A stretch of DNA of 64,000 nt from Actinomadura flavalba DSM 45200 (GTDB lineage Bacteria; Actinomycetota; Actinomycetes; Streptosporangiales; Streptosporangiaceae): contig NZ_KB894102.1 of NCBI RefSeq assembly GCF_000374305.1, forward strand, positions 1-64,000, in the 5' to 3' direction. The notes beneath the pieces were generated by a model. That model saw only the letters and a program-made list of their open reading frames with translations, did no database searches and was not told the origin of the DNA. How positions within the stretch are numbered: the stretch's first letter is position 1; the number at the start of each line of letters is the position of its first letter. Positions 16,563 to 24,843 of the stretch are shown in pieces. A program made the translations under genes and the position numbers.

Positions 16563-19037
16563 TCAGGCGCCGCGCAACGTGGCGCCCGTGCGTTCGGACA
16601 CGACGGCCACCGCCGCGTCGCGGGCCGCCGTCGTCTCCTCGGCGGTCAGCGTGCGGTCGGGCGCGCGGAAGCGGAGCGTGTAGGCCAGGGACTTGTGCCC
16701 CTCCCCGACCTGCTCGCCGGTGTAGACGTCGAACAGGCGCAGCGACTCCAGCAGCTCGCCCGCGCCCGCGCGCAGCGACGACTCGACCGACGCCGCCGGG
16801 ACGTCGGCGGGCACGGTCAGCGCGACGTCCTGGGTGGCGACCGGGTACGTCGAGACGTGCGGAGCGCGGGGAAGGCCCGGCTCGTCCAGGCCGCGCAGCT
16901 CCAGCTCCATCGCGCAGGCGCGCGGCGGCAGGCCGTACGCCTTGATGACGCGCGGCGCCAGCTCGCCCGCGTGCCCGACCAGCGTGTCACCCGCGTACAG
17001 GGCGGCGCAGCGGCCCGGGTGCCACGGCTCGTGGCGGTCGGCCTCGACCCGCAGCTCCACCCCGGCCTCGCGCGCGACCGTGCGGGCCGCCTCGATCGCG
17101 TCCGCCCAGGTGGCCGGACGGCCCGCGCCCCACCAGCCCGGCCGCTCGCGGTCGCCCGCCAGGACGACCGCGACGCGCTCGGGCTGGTCGGGCAGCGCCG
17201 CGTCCACCGAGGCGATCTCGTCGGCCGACGGGCCGTGGTCGACGGACAGGCGCGGCGCGGCCGGCACCCCGTCGCCGTCCGGGCGGAACACGACGCCGCG
17301 CTCGAACAGCGCCACGTCGCCGAAGCCGCGCCCCACGTTGCGGGCCAGGGTCTTGAGCAGGCCCGGCAGCAGCGTCGTGCGCAGCAGCGGCTCGTCCTCC
17401 GACAGCGGGTTCGCCAGCCGCAGCGCGCGGCGCCGCGCGTCGTCGGCGGGGAGCTGGAGGGAGTCCCAGTCCCTGGCGGACGCGAACGGCACGTTCAGCG
17501 CCTCGACGTACCCGGCACCGGCCAGCGCGCGGCCGACGCGGCGGCGCAGCCGCTGCCGGGGCGTAAGCCCCTGCCCGGCCGCCGGACGCGGCGCCCGCGA
17601 CGGGATGGCCTCATAGCCCTCCAGCCGGATGACCTCCTCGGCCAGGTCGCTGGGGTCGGTGAGGTCGGGACGCCACGACGGCGGCGTCACCGTCAGCGTG
17701 TCACCGCCCTCGACCGCGCACCCGACCTGCTCCAGCCGGGACACGACGGTGCCGCGCCCGTAGGCGACGCCCGCCACCCGGTCCGGGTGGTCGGCGGCCA
17801 TCGTGATCGCGCGCGGCGCGACGGGCGCCTCCGCGACCGTCGCCCCCGGCACGGCCTCGGCGCCGCCCAGCTCGGCCAGCAGCGCCGCCGCGCGGTGGGC
17901 GGCGCGGACCGGCAGCTCGCGGTCGACGCCGCGCTCGAACCGGTACGACGCCTCGCTGTGCAGCTTGTGGCGCCGCACCATGCGCGCGGTCGCGATCTCG
18001 TCGAAGTGCGCCGCCTCCAGCACGAGATCGGTGGACTTCTCGTCGATCTCGGTGGCCAGGCCGCCCATCGCGCCCGCCATCGAGATCGGGCCCGACGCGT
18101 CGGTGATCAGCACGTCCTCGGCGTCCAGCTCGCGGCGGACGTGGTCGAGCGTCTCCAGGGTCTCCCCCGGCCGGGCCCGCCGCACGACGATCTCGCCGGA
18201 CAGCTTCGTCCGGTCGAAGGCGTGCAGCGGCTGGCCCAGCTCCAGCATCAGATAGTTGGTGACGTCCACGGCGAGCGACACCGGGCGCACGCCCGCGCGG
18301 GACAGCCGCACGCGCATCCACATCGGCGTCTGCGCGGCGGGGTCGAGGCCGCGCACCTCGCGCAGCACGAACCGGTCGCAGGCGGAGGTGTCGGCGATGC
18401 TCGCCGGGTAGGCGGGGCCGTCGTCGGACGGGGCGTCGCCCGCCGGGTCGGTGAACGCGACGCCGTACGCGGTGGCGGCCTCCCGCGCCACGCCCCGGAT
18501 CGACAGCGCGTAGCCGCGGTCGGGGGTGACGGCGATGTCCAGCACGTCGTCGCGCAGGCCGAGCAGCTCGATCGCGTCCGCGCCGACCTCGGGGCGGCCC
18601 GGCAGCACCAGGATGCCGGAGTGGTCCTCACCGATGCCCAGTTCGGACACCGAGCAGATCATGCCCTCGGACAGCTTGCCGTAGGTCTTGCGCGACCCGA
18701 TCTCGAACCCGCCGGGCAGCGCGCCGCCGGGCAGGATCGCGACGATCCGGTCACCGACCGAGAAGTTCGTCGCGCCGCACACGATGTTCTGCGGTTCGCC
18801 GGTGCCGTTGGCCCGCCCGACGTCGACCTGGCAGTACCGGATGGGCTTCTTGAACCCGGTCAGCTCCTCGATCGCGAGCACTTCACCGACGACGAGCGGG
18901 CCGCGCAGGTCGGCGCCCGCGCGCTCGACCGTCTCGACCTCCAGACCCGCCGCGATCAGCTCGGCGGCCACGTCGCGGCCGGTCGCCTCGGCGGGCAGCG
19001 CCGCGTACTCCCGCAGCCAGGAAAGCGGGGCGCGCAT
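16563..19037 (-). CDS. pheT: Phenylalanyl-tRNA synthetase beta subunit
   Basis: This is the editing and tRNA-binding subunit of the alpha2-beta2 PheRS. The product is 824 residues, the usual length. It has an N-terminal tRNA-binding OB domain (residues about 40-150, with VVGEVLAIEELTGFKKPIRY), a B3/B4 editing domain around 215-390, the B5 domain with PPSWRPDLTDPSDLAEEVIR near 470 and a C-terminal anticodon-binding ferredoxin-like domain (STYPVATQDVALTV). ATG 19037 overlaps the pheS stop by 1 nt (TGATG), so translation is coupled. A strong hairpin ends the transcript. Confidence 0.97.
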   Translation of the reverse strand: MRAPLSWLREYAALPAEATGRDVAAELIAAGLEVETVERAGADLRGPLVVGEVLAIEELTGFKKPIRYCQVDVGRANGTGEPQNIVCGATNFSVGDRIVAILPGGALPGGFEIGSRKTYGKLSEGMICSVSELGIGEDHSGILVLPGRPEVGADAIELLGLRDDVLDIAVTPDRGYALSIRGVAREAATAYGVAFTDPAGDAPSDDGPAYPASIADTSACDRFVLREVRGLDPAAQTPMWMRVRLSRAGVRPVSLAVDVTNYLMLELGQPLHAFDRTKLSGEIVVRRARPGETLETLDHVRRELDAEDVLITDASGPISMAGAMGGLATEIDEKSTDLVLEAAHFDEIATARMVRRHKLHSEASYRFERGVDRELPVRAAHRAAALLAELGGAEAVPGATVAEAPVAPRAITMAADHPDRVAGVAYGRGTVVSRLEQVGCAVEGGDTLTVTPPSWRPDLTDPSDLAEEVIRLEGYEAIPSRAPRPAAGQGLTPRQRLRRRVGRALAGAGYVEALNVPFASARDWDSLQLPADDARRRALRLANPLSEDEPLLRTTLLPGLLKTLARNVGRGFGDVALFERGVVFRPDGDGVPAAPRLSVDHGPSADEIASVDAALPDQPERVAVVLAGDRERPGWWGAGRPATWADAIEAARTVAREAGVELRVEADRHEPWHPGRCAALYAGDTLVGHAGELAPRVIKAYGLPPRACAMELELRGLDEPGLPRAPHVSTYPVATQDVALTVPADVPAASVESSLRAGAGELLESLRLFDVYTGEQVGEGHKSLAYTLRFRAPDRTLTAEETTAARDAAVAVVSERTGATLRGA

Positions 19038-20146
19038 CAGATCTCCATCCCGAACGGAAGGGTGAAGCGCACGTCGCCCTCCACCATGTCGTGCATGTCC
19101 TCGACGCCGTGGCGGAACATCAGCGTCCGCTCGACGCCGAGCCCGAACGCCCAGCCGCTGTAGCGGTCGGGGTCGATGCCGCACGCCACCAGCACGCGCG
19201 GGTTCACCATGCCGCAGCCGCCCAGCTCGATCCAGCCCTCCGACGAGCAGGTGCGGCACGGCGCGGCGCCCGGTTCCACCGACGCGCCCCGGCACACGAA
19301 GCACTGCATGTCCACCTCGGCGGACGGCTCGGTGAACGGGAAGTACGACGGCCGCATCCGCGTGACCAGGCCCTCGCCGAACATGCCGCGCACGAACGCG
19401 TCGATGCCGCCGCGCAGGTCGGCCATCGTCAGGCCCTCGTCGACCGCGAGCCCTTCGAGCTGGTGGAAGACGGGGCTGTGCGTGGCGTCCAGCTCGTCGG
19501 TGCGGAACGTGCGGCCGGGGGCCACGACGTAGACGGGCAGCTCACGGCTCAGCAGCGAGCGGATCTGCACCGGCGAGGTGTGCGTGCGCAGCACCAGGCC
19601 CGTCTCCTCCGACTCCACGAAGAACGTGTCCTGCATGGAGCGGGCCGGGTGGTCGGGCGGGAAGTTCAGCGCGTCGAAGTTGAACCACTCGGCCTCGACC
19701 TCGGGGCCCTCGGCGACCTCGAACCCCATCGAGACGAAGACGTCGGCCATCCGCTCCTGGAGGGTGGTCAGCGGGTGGCGGGCACCGCGCGGGGCGCGGT
19801 CCCACGGGAGGGTGACGTCCACGGCCTCCTCGGCCAGCACGCGCTGGTCGCGCTCCTCCTCCAGCTCGGCCTGGCGGCGCTTGAGCGCCCCCGACACCGC
19901 GCCGCGCGCGGCGCCGATGCGCTTGCCCGCCTCGGCGCGGCCCGCCGGCGGCAGCGCGCCGATCTCGCGGTTGGCCAGGGCCAGCGGGGAACGGTCGCCG
20001 GCGTGGGCCAGGCGGACCTGCTTGAGCGCGTCGAGATCGGCCGCGGCGGCGATCGCCGCGAGCGCCTCGTCACGGGCCCGGTCGAGCGCCTCGGGCTGCA
20101 ACGTGGACACCTCGACGGGGTCGTAGGACTTGTTGGGTGCAGACAT
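19037..20146 (-). CDS. pheS: Phenylalanyl-tRNA synthetase alpha subunit
   Basis: This class II catalytic subunit charges tRNA-Phe. The product is 369 residues: an N-terminal coiled-coil (about 20-100) followed by the catalytic domain. Class II motif 2 is visible as GRTFRTDELDATHSPVFHQLEG, and motif 3 as FGLGVERTLMFRHG near the C-terminus. A CXXC-type stretch (CRGASVEPGAAPCRTC) sits in the catalytic domain, as in several actinobacterial homologues. A TAGAAT -10-like box lies at 20183-20188 upstream, without a convincing -35. It forms an operon with pheT. Confidence 0.96.
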   Translation of the reverse strand: MSAPNKSYDPVEVSTLQPEALDRARDEALAAIAAAADLDALKQVRLAHAGDRSPLALANREIGALPPAGRAEAGKRIGAARGAVSGALKRRQAELEEERDQRVLAEEAVDVTLPWDRAPRGARHPLTTLQERMADVFVSMGFEVAEGPEVEAEWFNFDALNFPPDHPARSMQDTFFVESEETGLVLRTHTSPVQIRSLLSRELPVYVVAPGRTFRTDELDATHSPVFHQLEGLAVDEGLTMADLRGGIDAFVRGMFGEGLVTRMRPSYFPFTEPSAEVDMQCFVCRGASVEPGAAPCRTCSSEGWIELGGCGMVNPRVLVACGIDPDRYSGWAFGLGVERTLMFRHGVEDMHDMVEGDVRFTLPFGMEI

Positions 20147-20262
20147 GGTGGTATGAGACTCCGGTCAGTCTGGGACGTCCGCATTCTAGTGGGCGGACGG
20201 ACGAAGCCCGGAAAGGGCGGAACGCTGGGGAAGGCCCGCGCGGGGCGCCGGGACGGTCCGCG

Positions 20263-21354
20263 TCAGACCGCGTGGTCCGGGGCTCCGGCGGGCACGGTAA
20301 ATCGGAACTCGGCGCCGCCGCCGGGGGCGCGTCGGACGACGATGCGGCCGCCGTGCGCCTCGACGAGGCCCTTGACGATGAACAGGCCGAGGCCGGTGCC
20401 GGCGCGGCGGTTGCCGCCGGGGCCGCGCCAGAACTGCCGGAAGACGCGCTGGGCCGCGTCGGGCGGGATGCCCTCGCCCTCGTCGCGTACCGACACGGCG
20501 GCCCCCTCCTTGTGCGCGTCCGGTTCCACCATGATGGTGACGGTTCCGGCGCCGTGGCGCACCGCGTTTTCCACGAGGTTGCCGAGGATCTGGTCGATCT
20601 TGTCGGGGTCGAGCCACAGCTCGGGCAGCGCGCCGTGCTCCTCGACGCGGAACCGCTCGGCCGCGTCGCCCGCCGCGACCCGGCCCGCGACGACGCGGCG
20701 GACGGCGCCCGGCAGGTCGACGACCTGGCGGCGCATCTCCAGCCGGCCCGCCTCGATGCGCGACACGTCCAGCAGTTCGGTGATGAGCCGGGTGACGCGG
20801 TCGGCGTCGGCGTTGACGGTCTCCAGCATGACGCGCTTCTGGTCGTCGTTGAAGCGGTGCCACTTGGCCAGCAGCGTCGCGGTGAAGCCCTTGACGCTGG
20901 TGAGCGGCGACCGCAGCTCGTGCGCGACGGTGGAGACCAGGTCGGCGCGGTCGCGTTCCTGGCGGGCGCGGTGCGCGGCGTCGCGCAGGGCGACGGTGAA
21001 CCGTTCCACACGGCCCTCGCCGTCGCGCCGGTAGGCGGCGGTGACCAGCAGCTCGGTGCCGTCGGGCAGGAACAGCGAGCGCTCGGGGTGGCGGGTGCGC
21101 GTGGCCAGGCCCGCGTAGGGGTCGACGCACGTCCACCAGTCGCGGCCCTGCGCGTCGTGCAGGGGCAGGACGTCGCGGAAGTCGCCGCCGAGCGCGGTGG
21201 CCGCCGCCACGCCCGTGATCCGGACGGCGGCGGCGTTGAAGACGATGACCCGGGCGTCGGCGTCGGCGACGAGCAGCCCGTCGGGCAGCGAGTCTGCCTC
21301 CGGGGTCTCCCCGGGCGGACGCGGCGGCACGTCCGAGGGGTTCTCTCCGCCCAC
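20263..21354 (-). CDS. PAS-domain sensor histidine kinase, cytoplasmic
   Basis: The protein is 363 residues with no membrane segment. A PAS domain (about 20-115) precedes a HisKA dimerisation domain with the phosphoacceptor His145 in VAHELRSPLTSVKGF, then a HATPase domain with N-box NLVENAVRHG, G1 DEGEGIPPDAAQ and G2 GTGLGLFIVKGLVEAHGG. All catalytic residues appear intact. No response regulator lies beside it; the adjacent gene is a STAS protein, so it is an orphan kinase. The signal and partner are unknown. Confidence 0.9.
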   Translation of the reverse strand: MGGENPSDVPPRPPGETPEADSLPDGLLVADADARVIVFNAAAVRITGVAAATALGGDFRDVLPLHDAQGRDWWTCVDPYAGLATRTRHPERSLFLPDGTELLVTAAYRRDGEGRVERFTVALRDAAHRARQERDRADLVSTVAHELRSPLTSVKGFTATLLAKWHRFNDDQKRVMLETVNADADRVTRLITELLDVSRIEAGRLEMRRQVVDLPGAVRRVVAGRVAAGDAAERFRVEEHGALPELWLDPDKIDQILGNLVENAVRHGAGTVTIMVEPDAHKEGAAVSVRDEGEGIPPDAAQRVFRQFWRGPGGNRRAGTGLGLFIVKGLVEAHGGRIVVRRAPGGGAEFRFTVPAGAPDHAV

Positions 21355-21442
21355 AACGGCCTCCAGAACAGCGGTCGGAACGCGGCCTGCCGACTTCAGA
21401 CTCTATCCGCACCGCAGGGGGTCGCGTGACCCGGAAAAGCCC

Positions 21443-21910
21443 CTACGGCAGGGCCCGCGCGGCCTCGGTGAGGGCCTCGTCGAGCGAGTCGTGCAGCGCG
21501 AACAGGCGGTGCAGCCGGGTGATGCGCACCAGCCGCTCCTGGGCGGGCCGCATGCGGGCCAGCCGGATGTGCCCGCCGCGTTCGGCGACGTGGTTGTGCG
21601 CCGCGACGAGCGCGCCCAGACCGGCGGCGTCGCAGAACAGCACGTCGGCGAAGTCGACCACGACGCCGCGGTGACCGCCGGCGTGCGCCTCGATCAGGCG
21701 GGCGCGCAGCGTGTCGGCGGTGTGCACATCGATCTCGCCCCGCGCCACCGCGACGGCGAGGTCCGGCCGGACCTCCCGCAGGGTGATCTCCAGCCCGCGC
21801 TGCGGCACCGTCGCCGGTTGCGCGCCCGGTAGTGGCGCGCCCGCGCGGCAGCGCAGTCCGGCCCCCCGCCGGAGCGGCCGCCGCGCCGCCGTCGTGTTCT
21901 CCTCGGCCAT
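21443..21910 (-). CDS. STAS-domain protein (anti-sigma antagonist-like)
   Basis: The product is 155 residues (from ATG 21910; GTG 21934 would add eight). The N-terminal 45 residues are basic and low-complexity. The STAS domain follows (LEITLREVRPDLAVAVARGEIDVHTADTLRARL, then VVVDFADVLFCDAAGLGALV). In anti-sigma-factor antagonists the loop usually reads D-S/T-S-G-L-G and its Ser is phosphorylated by the anti-sigma kinase. Here it reads DAAGLG (around residues 92-98), so the phosphoacceptor is missing. It may be a constitutively active antagonist or bind another partner. The neighbouring histidine kinase could act in the same circuit, but nothing proves that. Confidence 0.82.
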   Translation of the reverse strand: MAEENTTAARRPLRRGAGLRCRAGAPLPGAQPATVPQRGLEITLREVRPDLAVAVARGEIDVHTADTLRARLIEAHAGGHRGVVVDFADVLFCDAAGLGALVAAHNHVAERGGHIRLARMRPAQERLVRITRLHRLFALHDSLDEALTEAARALP

Positions 21911-22160
21911 GACCAGCCCCCATCCGCGCGGCACCGTCGCCGCGCTGCATCACCACCGTACGTGTGTGCGGTGACGTGTCGTCTCCACCGCCGGACCGGT
22001 ATCCGGCTCCTACCTGCGAAGGAGGTCATGCACCGACCATCGTCTCCGCTTCCCCCGGAAGATCTCATCCTTCCAGGCCGGAACCCGCCGGGAGGTGCAC
22101 GGCGCGGCCGTATCCGGTCAACTTGACCGTCAACCACTTCCGCTTTGCCAGTAATGCCGG
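21911..22160. other. Intergenic region without recognised gene
   Basis: About 250 nt between the STAS gene and the SpoU methyltransferase gene. Base composition is less GC-rich near 22110-22165. I see no convincing ORF, tRNA or terminator stem. Confidence 0.5.
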
Positions 22161-22982
22161 TTATATAGCGGCGCTCCGCTGGGCTCGCGCCGACGCGTAC
22201 AGGCACACCGCCGCCGCCGTCGCGAGGTTCAGGCTCTCCGCGCGGCCGTGGATCGGGACCGCGACGACCTCGTCCACCAGCTCCAGGATCTCGGCGGGCA
22301 GGCCCCACGCCTCGTTGCCGAACACCCACGCGGTCGGCCGCGCGAGCGTGCCGTCGTCGATGCGGGCGTCCAGGGTGCGGCTTCCCGCGCCGTCGGCGGC
22401 GAGCACCGTCAGCCCCGACTTGCGCAGTTCGGGGATCAGCGTGTCGAACCTGGGGCCCACCACCACCGGCAGGTGGAACAGGCTGCCCGCCGACGCGCGC
22501 ACGCACTTGCCGTTGTACGGGTCGACAGACGCGTCGGTGAACACCACCGACTCCGAACCGGCCGCGTCGGCGGTGCGCAGCACCGTGCCCGCGTTGCCCG
22601 GATCGCGCACGTGCGCCAGCACGGTGACGAGCCGGGGCTCGGGGGCCAGCGCGTCCTCCAGCGGGACGTCCAGGAACCCGCAGACCGCCAGCAGCCCCTG
22701 CGGGGTGACGGTCTGCGCCAGCTCGGCCATGACCTCGCCGCTGACCCGCAGGACGGGCACGCCCGCCTGCTCGGCCGCCGCCACCAGATCGGCGTGGCGG
22801 GTCTCGGCCTCGGCCGTCGCGAACAGCTCCACCAGGCCGCCGGGGATGCCGAGCGCCTCGCGCACGGCCTGCGGCCCCTCGGCCAGGAAGCGCCGCTCAC
22901 GGCGCCGGAACGCACGTTTGGCGAGCCGTCGAGCGGCCTTCACCCGGGGTGATCGGATCGAGGTCAGCTCGCGGCCCGCCAT
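22161..22982 (-). CDS. SpoU/TrmH-family RNA 2'-O-methyltransferase
   Basis: This SPOUT-class methyltransferase is 273 residues. An N-terminal substrate-binding domain (RRERRFLAEGPQAVREAL) is followed by the knotted catalytic domain with motif 1 VRDPGNAGTVLRTADA, motif 2 WVFGNEAWGLP and motif 3 VAVPIHGRAESLNLATAAAVCLY. Such proteins next to rplT are common in actinobacteria and are usually annotated as 23S rRNA methyltransferases of the TsnR type; the exact nucleotide is unknown. ATG 22982 lies 47 nt downstream of the rplT stop, so it is likely co-transcribed with infC-rpmI-rplT. Confidence 0.92.
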   Translation of the reverse strand: MAGRELTSIRSPRVKAARRLAKRAFRRRERRFLAEGPQAVREALGIPGGLVELFATAEAETRHADLVAAAEQAGVPVLRVSGEVMAELAQTVTPQGLLAVCGFLDVPLEDALAPEPRLVTVLAHVRDPGNAGTVLRTADAAGSESVVFTDASVDPYNGKCVRASAGSLFHLPVVVGPRFDTLIPELRKSGLTVLAADGAGSRTLDARIDDGTLARPTAWVFGNEAWGLPAEILELVDEVVAVPIHGRAESLNLATAAAVCLYASARAQRSAAI

Positions 22983-23029
22983 GTACGCGTACGTCTCTTC
23001 TCGTTCGTCGCCGGAGACTCTCGCGAGTC

Positions 23030-23407
23030 TCAGGCGGCCTCGCTGCCCTGCTCCGGCAGCGCGTCCTTGGCCAGCGTCACCAGGGCGGCGAACGCGGTCG
23101 GGTCGTTCACCGCGAGCTCGGCGAGCATGCGGCGGTCGACCTCGATCTCCGCGGCCTTGAGGCCCTGGATGAACCGGTTGTAGGTGATGCCGTTGGCGCG
23201 GGCCGCGGCGTTGATGCGCTGAATCCACAGCCGGCGGAACTGGCCCTTGCGGTCCTTGCGGTCCCGGAAGGCGTAGGTCATCGAGTGGAGCTGCTGCTCC
23301 TTGGCCTTGCGGTACAGGCGCGACCGCTGGCCGCGGTAGCCGCTCGACCGCTCCAGGACGACCCGACGCTTCTTGGCGGCGTTGACCGCCCGCTTCACGC
23401 GTGCCAC
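23030..23407 (-). CDS. rplT: 50S ribosomal protein L20
   Basis: This 125-residue basic protein has the standard L20 sequence: MARVKRAVNAAKKRR at the start, SSGYRGQRSRLYRKAKEQ and FRRLWIQRINAAARANG. It binds 23S rRNA early in 50S assembly. It is the third gene of infC-rpmI-rplT and probably shares the regulated leader upstream of infC. Confidence 0.98.
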   Translation of the reverse strand: MARVKRAVNAAKKRRVVLERSSGYRGQRSRLYRKAKEQQLHSMTYAFRDRKDRKGQFRRLWIQRINAAARANGITYNRFIQGLKAAEIEVDRRMLAELAVNDPTAFAALVTLAKDALPEQGSEAA

Positions 23408-23477
23408 GTGTTGAACTCCTTCGTGGGGGCCGGGCCCTGTCGGGCGCCGGCAGGTCGTACGGGTGGGTGTCCTGGAA

Positions 23478-23672
23478 CTACTTGCGCAGCAGCTTCTTGA
23501 TGTTCTTGGCGTCGGCCGGCGAAACCACGGCCGGGCCGTCCAGGCGGCGGGTGCGCTTGGAGGGCTTGTGCTCGAGCAGGTGGTTCTTGTTGGCGCGGCG
23601 GCGCATCACCTTGCCGGAGCCGGTCAGCTTGAAGCGCTTCTTGGCACCACTGTGGGTCTTGGTCTTCGGCAT
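23478..23672 (-). CDS. rpmI: 50S ribosomal protein L35
   Basis: This 64-residue basic ribosomal protein matches L35 throughout: it starts MPKTKTHSGAKKRFK and contains RRRANKNHLLEHKPSKR. ATG 23672 is the family start; the longer in-frame reading upstream has no support. It lies between infC and rplT, the conserved bacterial order. Confidence 0.97.
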   Translation of the reverse strand: MPKTKTHSGAKKRFKLTGSGKVMRRRANKNHLLEHKPSKRTRRLDGPAVVSPADAKNIKKLLRK

Positions 23673-23838
23673 GGTCGCCGTCGTCTCCCTCAATCGCCGC
23701 CCGCTGACGAGCGGGCGTACCTGAACGGGCGCGCTCCACCGGTCACCGTGGACCGCGCCTGGACAGGCTTCAATGTACGTGCGTCTCGGCCCCGTCCGGG
23801 ACGGGACCGGCATCGGGCCGGCGGAGGCCGGCCCGGTT

Positions 23839-24420
23839 TCAGCCGGCGGTCTGCTCCTCCGCGCGGGAGGCTTCGCGCTCGGCCTTGGCTTCCGCCTTGG
23901 CCTCGGCCTTCTTCTTGTGCGGACCGATCACCATGATCATGTTGCGGCCGTCCTGCTTGGGCCGCGACTCGACGAAGCCGAGGTCCTCGACGTCGTCGGC
24001 GAGCCGCTGGAGCAGCCGGAAGCCGAGCTCCGGCCGGGACTGCTCGCGGCCACGGAACATGATCGTCACCTTGACCTTGTCCCCGGCCTTGAGGAACCGC
24101 ACCACGTGACCCTTCTTGGTCTCGTAGTCGTGCGGGTCGATCTTGGGCCGGAGCTTGATCTCCTTGATGATCGTGTGCGCCTGGTTCTTCCGCGCCTCAC
24201 GCGCCTTCATCGCGGACTCGTACTTGAACTTGCCGTAGTCCATGAGCTTGGCGACGGGCGGGCGCGCGGTCGGCGCCACCTCGACGAGGTCGAGGTCGGA
24301 CTCGCGCGCGAGTTCAAGGGCCTTGGCGATGGGAACGATGCCCACCTGTTCGCCGTTCGGGCCGACGAGCCGGACCTCGGGCACGCGAATGCGGTCGTTG
24401 ATACGCGGTTCGGCGCTGAT
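23839..24420 (-). CDS. infC: Translation initiation factor IF-3, ATC start
   Basis: IF-3 binds the 30S subunit and checks the initiator codon. The 193-residue protein begins ISAEPRINDRIRVPEVRLVG and has both IF-3 domains (KLMDYGKFKYE in the linker; GHVVRFLKAGDKVKVTIMFRGRE in the C domain). The C-terminal KKKAEAKAEAKAERE tail is a charged repeat. The best start is ATC at 24418-24420, with AGGAGG at 24425-24430 just upstream; family members begin exactly here. Rare AUU/AUC starts are known for infC and allow autoregulation. The alternative ATG 24477 adds 19 residues, has no ribosome binding site and sits right behind a terminator. Confidence 0.93.
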   Translation of the reverse strand: MSAEPRINDRIRVPEVRLVGPNGEQVGIVPIAKALELARESDLDLVEVAPTARPPVAKLMDYGKFKYESAMKAREARKNQAHTIIKEIKLRPKIDPHDYETKKGHVVRFLKAGDKVKVTIMFRGREQSRPELGFRLLQRLADDVEDLGFVESRPKQDGRNMIMVIGPHKKKAEAKAEAKAEREASRAEEQTAG

Positions 24421-24480
24421 GGGACCTCCTAGGGGCCGTTCGTGGTTCTGTGACCGGTCGTACCCCGGAGCCCTCATGCG

Positions 24481-24509
24481 AAAAGCCCCGTACGACTCGC
24501 ATACGGGGC
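24481..24509 (-). terminator. Intrinsic terminator (attenuator) in the infC leader
   Basis: On the minus strand GCCCCGTA (24509-24502) pairs with TACGGGGC (24492-24485), followed by TTTT (24484-24481). It lies upstream of the infC start and downstream of the uORF, so it can stop transcription before the operon. This is one of the few stems in the window that has a T-run. Confidence 0.65.
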
Positions 24510-24612
24510 CACCTCAGTCAGGTCGCCACGGCGAACCCCGAAGGGGACGCCGGAGGCGCGGCCTCGGGTACAGAGCCCGAAGCCTGACCAGAACCCACCG
24601 GCTGAACGCCGG

Positions 24613-24660
24613 TCAGGTGGGAGGTGGCCTCCGCTTGAGCGCCCGGAGCATCCACTGCAT
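24613..24660 (-). CDS. Candidate leader peptide of the infC operon
   Basis: ATG 24660 opens a 15-codon frame, MQWMLRALKRRPPPT, ending in TGA at 24613. It lies in the leader of infC, directly before a run of hairpins and a terminator. The KRRPPPT end is notable because polyproline stretches slow ribosomes. No good ribosome binding site is visible upstream, and a longer overlapping frame (24474-24692) exists, so expression is uncertain. Confidence 0.35.
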   Translation of the reverse strand: MQWMLRALKRRPPPT

Positions 24661-24843
24661 GCGCCAGGCCGGTCGACCACCAACTCTACCACTCGCTCGG
24701 GAGAACCGGGGCCACCGCCGACGGCACATCGCCGGGAGGCGCCGAGAGTACGACTCCCCTATGTAACAGTGCTGAAAAGCCGCGTATTCCGAGGGTAAGA
24801 AAAGTGACAAAGCGGGAACAACCACCGACAGAAGGTGGCTCCC

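Larger units (their letters stand above)
24421..24680 (-). promoter_or_regulatory. Structured infC-rpmI-rplT leader
   Basis: Reading in the direction of transcription: a possible 15-residue uORF (24660-24613), a hairpin at 24613-24597 (ACCGGC/GCCGGT) overlapping the uORF stop, a 9-bp stem at 24584-24560, a CCCC-TTC-GGGG stem at 24546-24536, then the terminator at 24509-24481 and the infC ribosome binding site. A 9-nt segment inside the uORF (GGCCACCTC, 24629-24621) is exactly complementary to 24516-24508, which overlaps the foot of the terminator stem. This is the layout of a conditional attenuator; the signal is unknown. The promoter was not identified. Confidence 0.55.

Noticed and set aside
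16527..19163. An 878-codon open frame on the plus strand
   Set aside because: Antisense shadow of pheT, rich in Arg/Gly with no domain.
20160..20250. T-box or other riboswitch upstream of pheS
   Set aside because: No T-box consensus or specifier loop could be recognised; only a -10-like TAGAAT is seen.
24474..24692. A 72-codon frame across the infC leader
   Set aside because: It runs through all leader hairpins and the terminator with no family features; likely chance. The 15-codon uORF is preferred but also uncertain.
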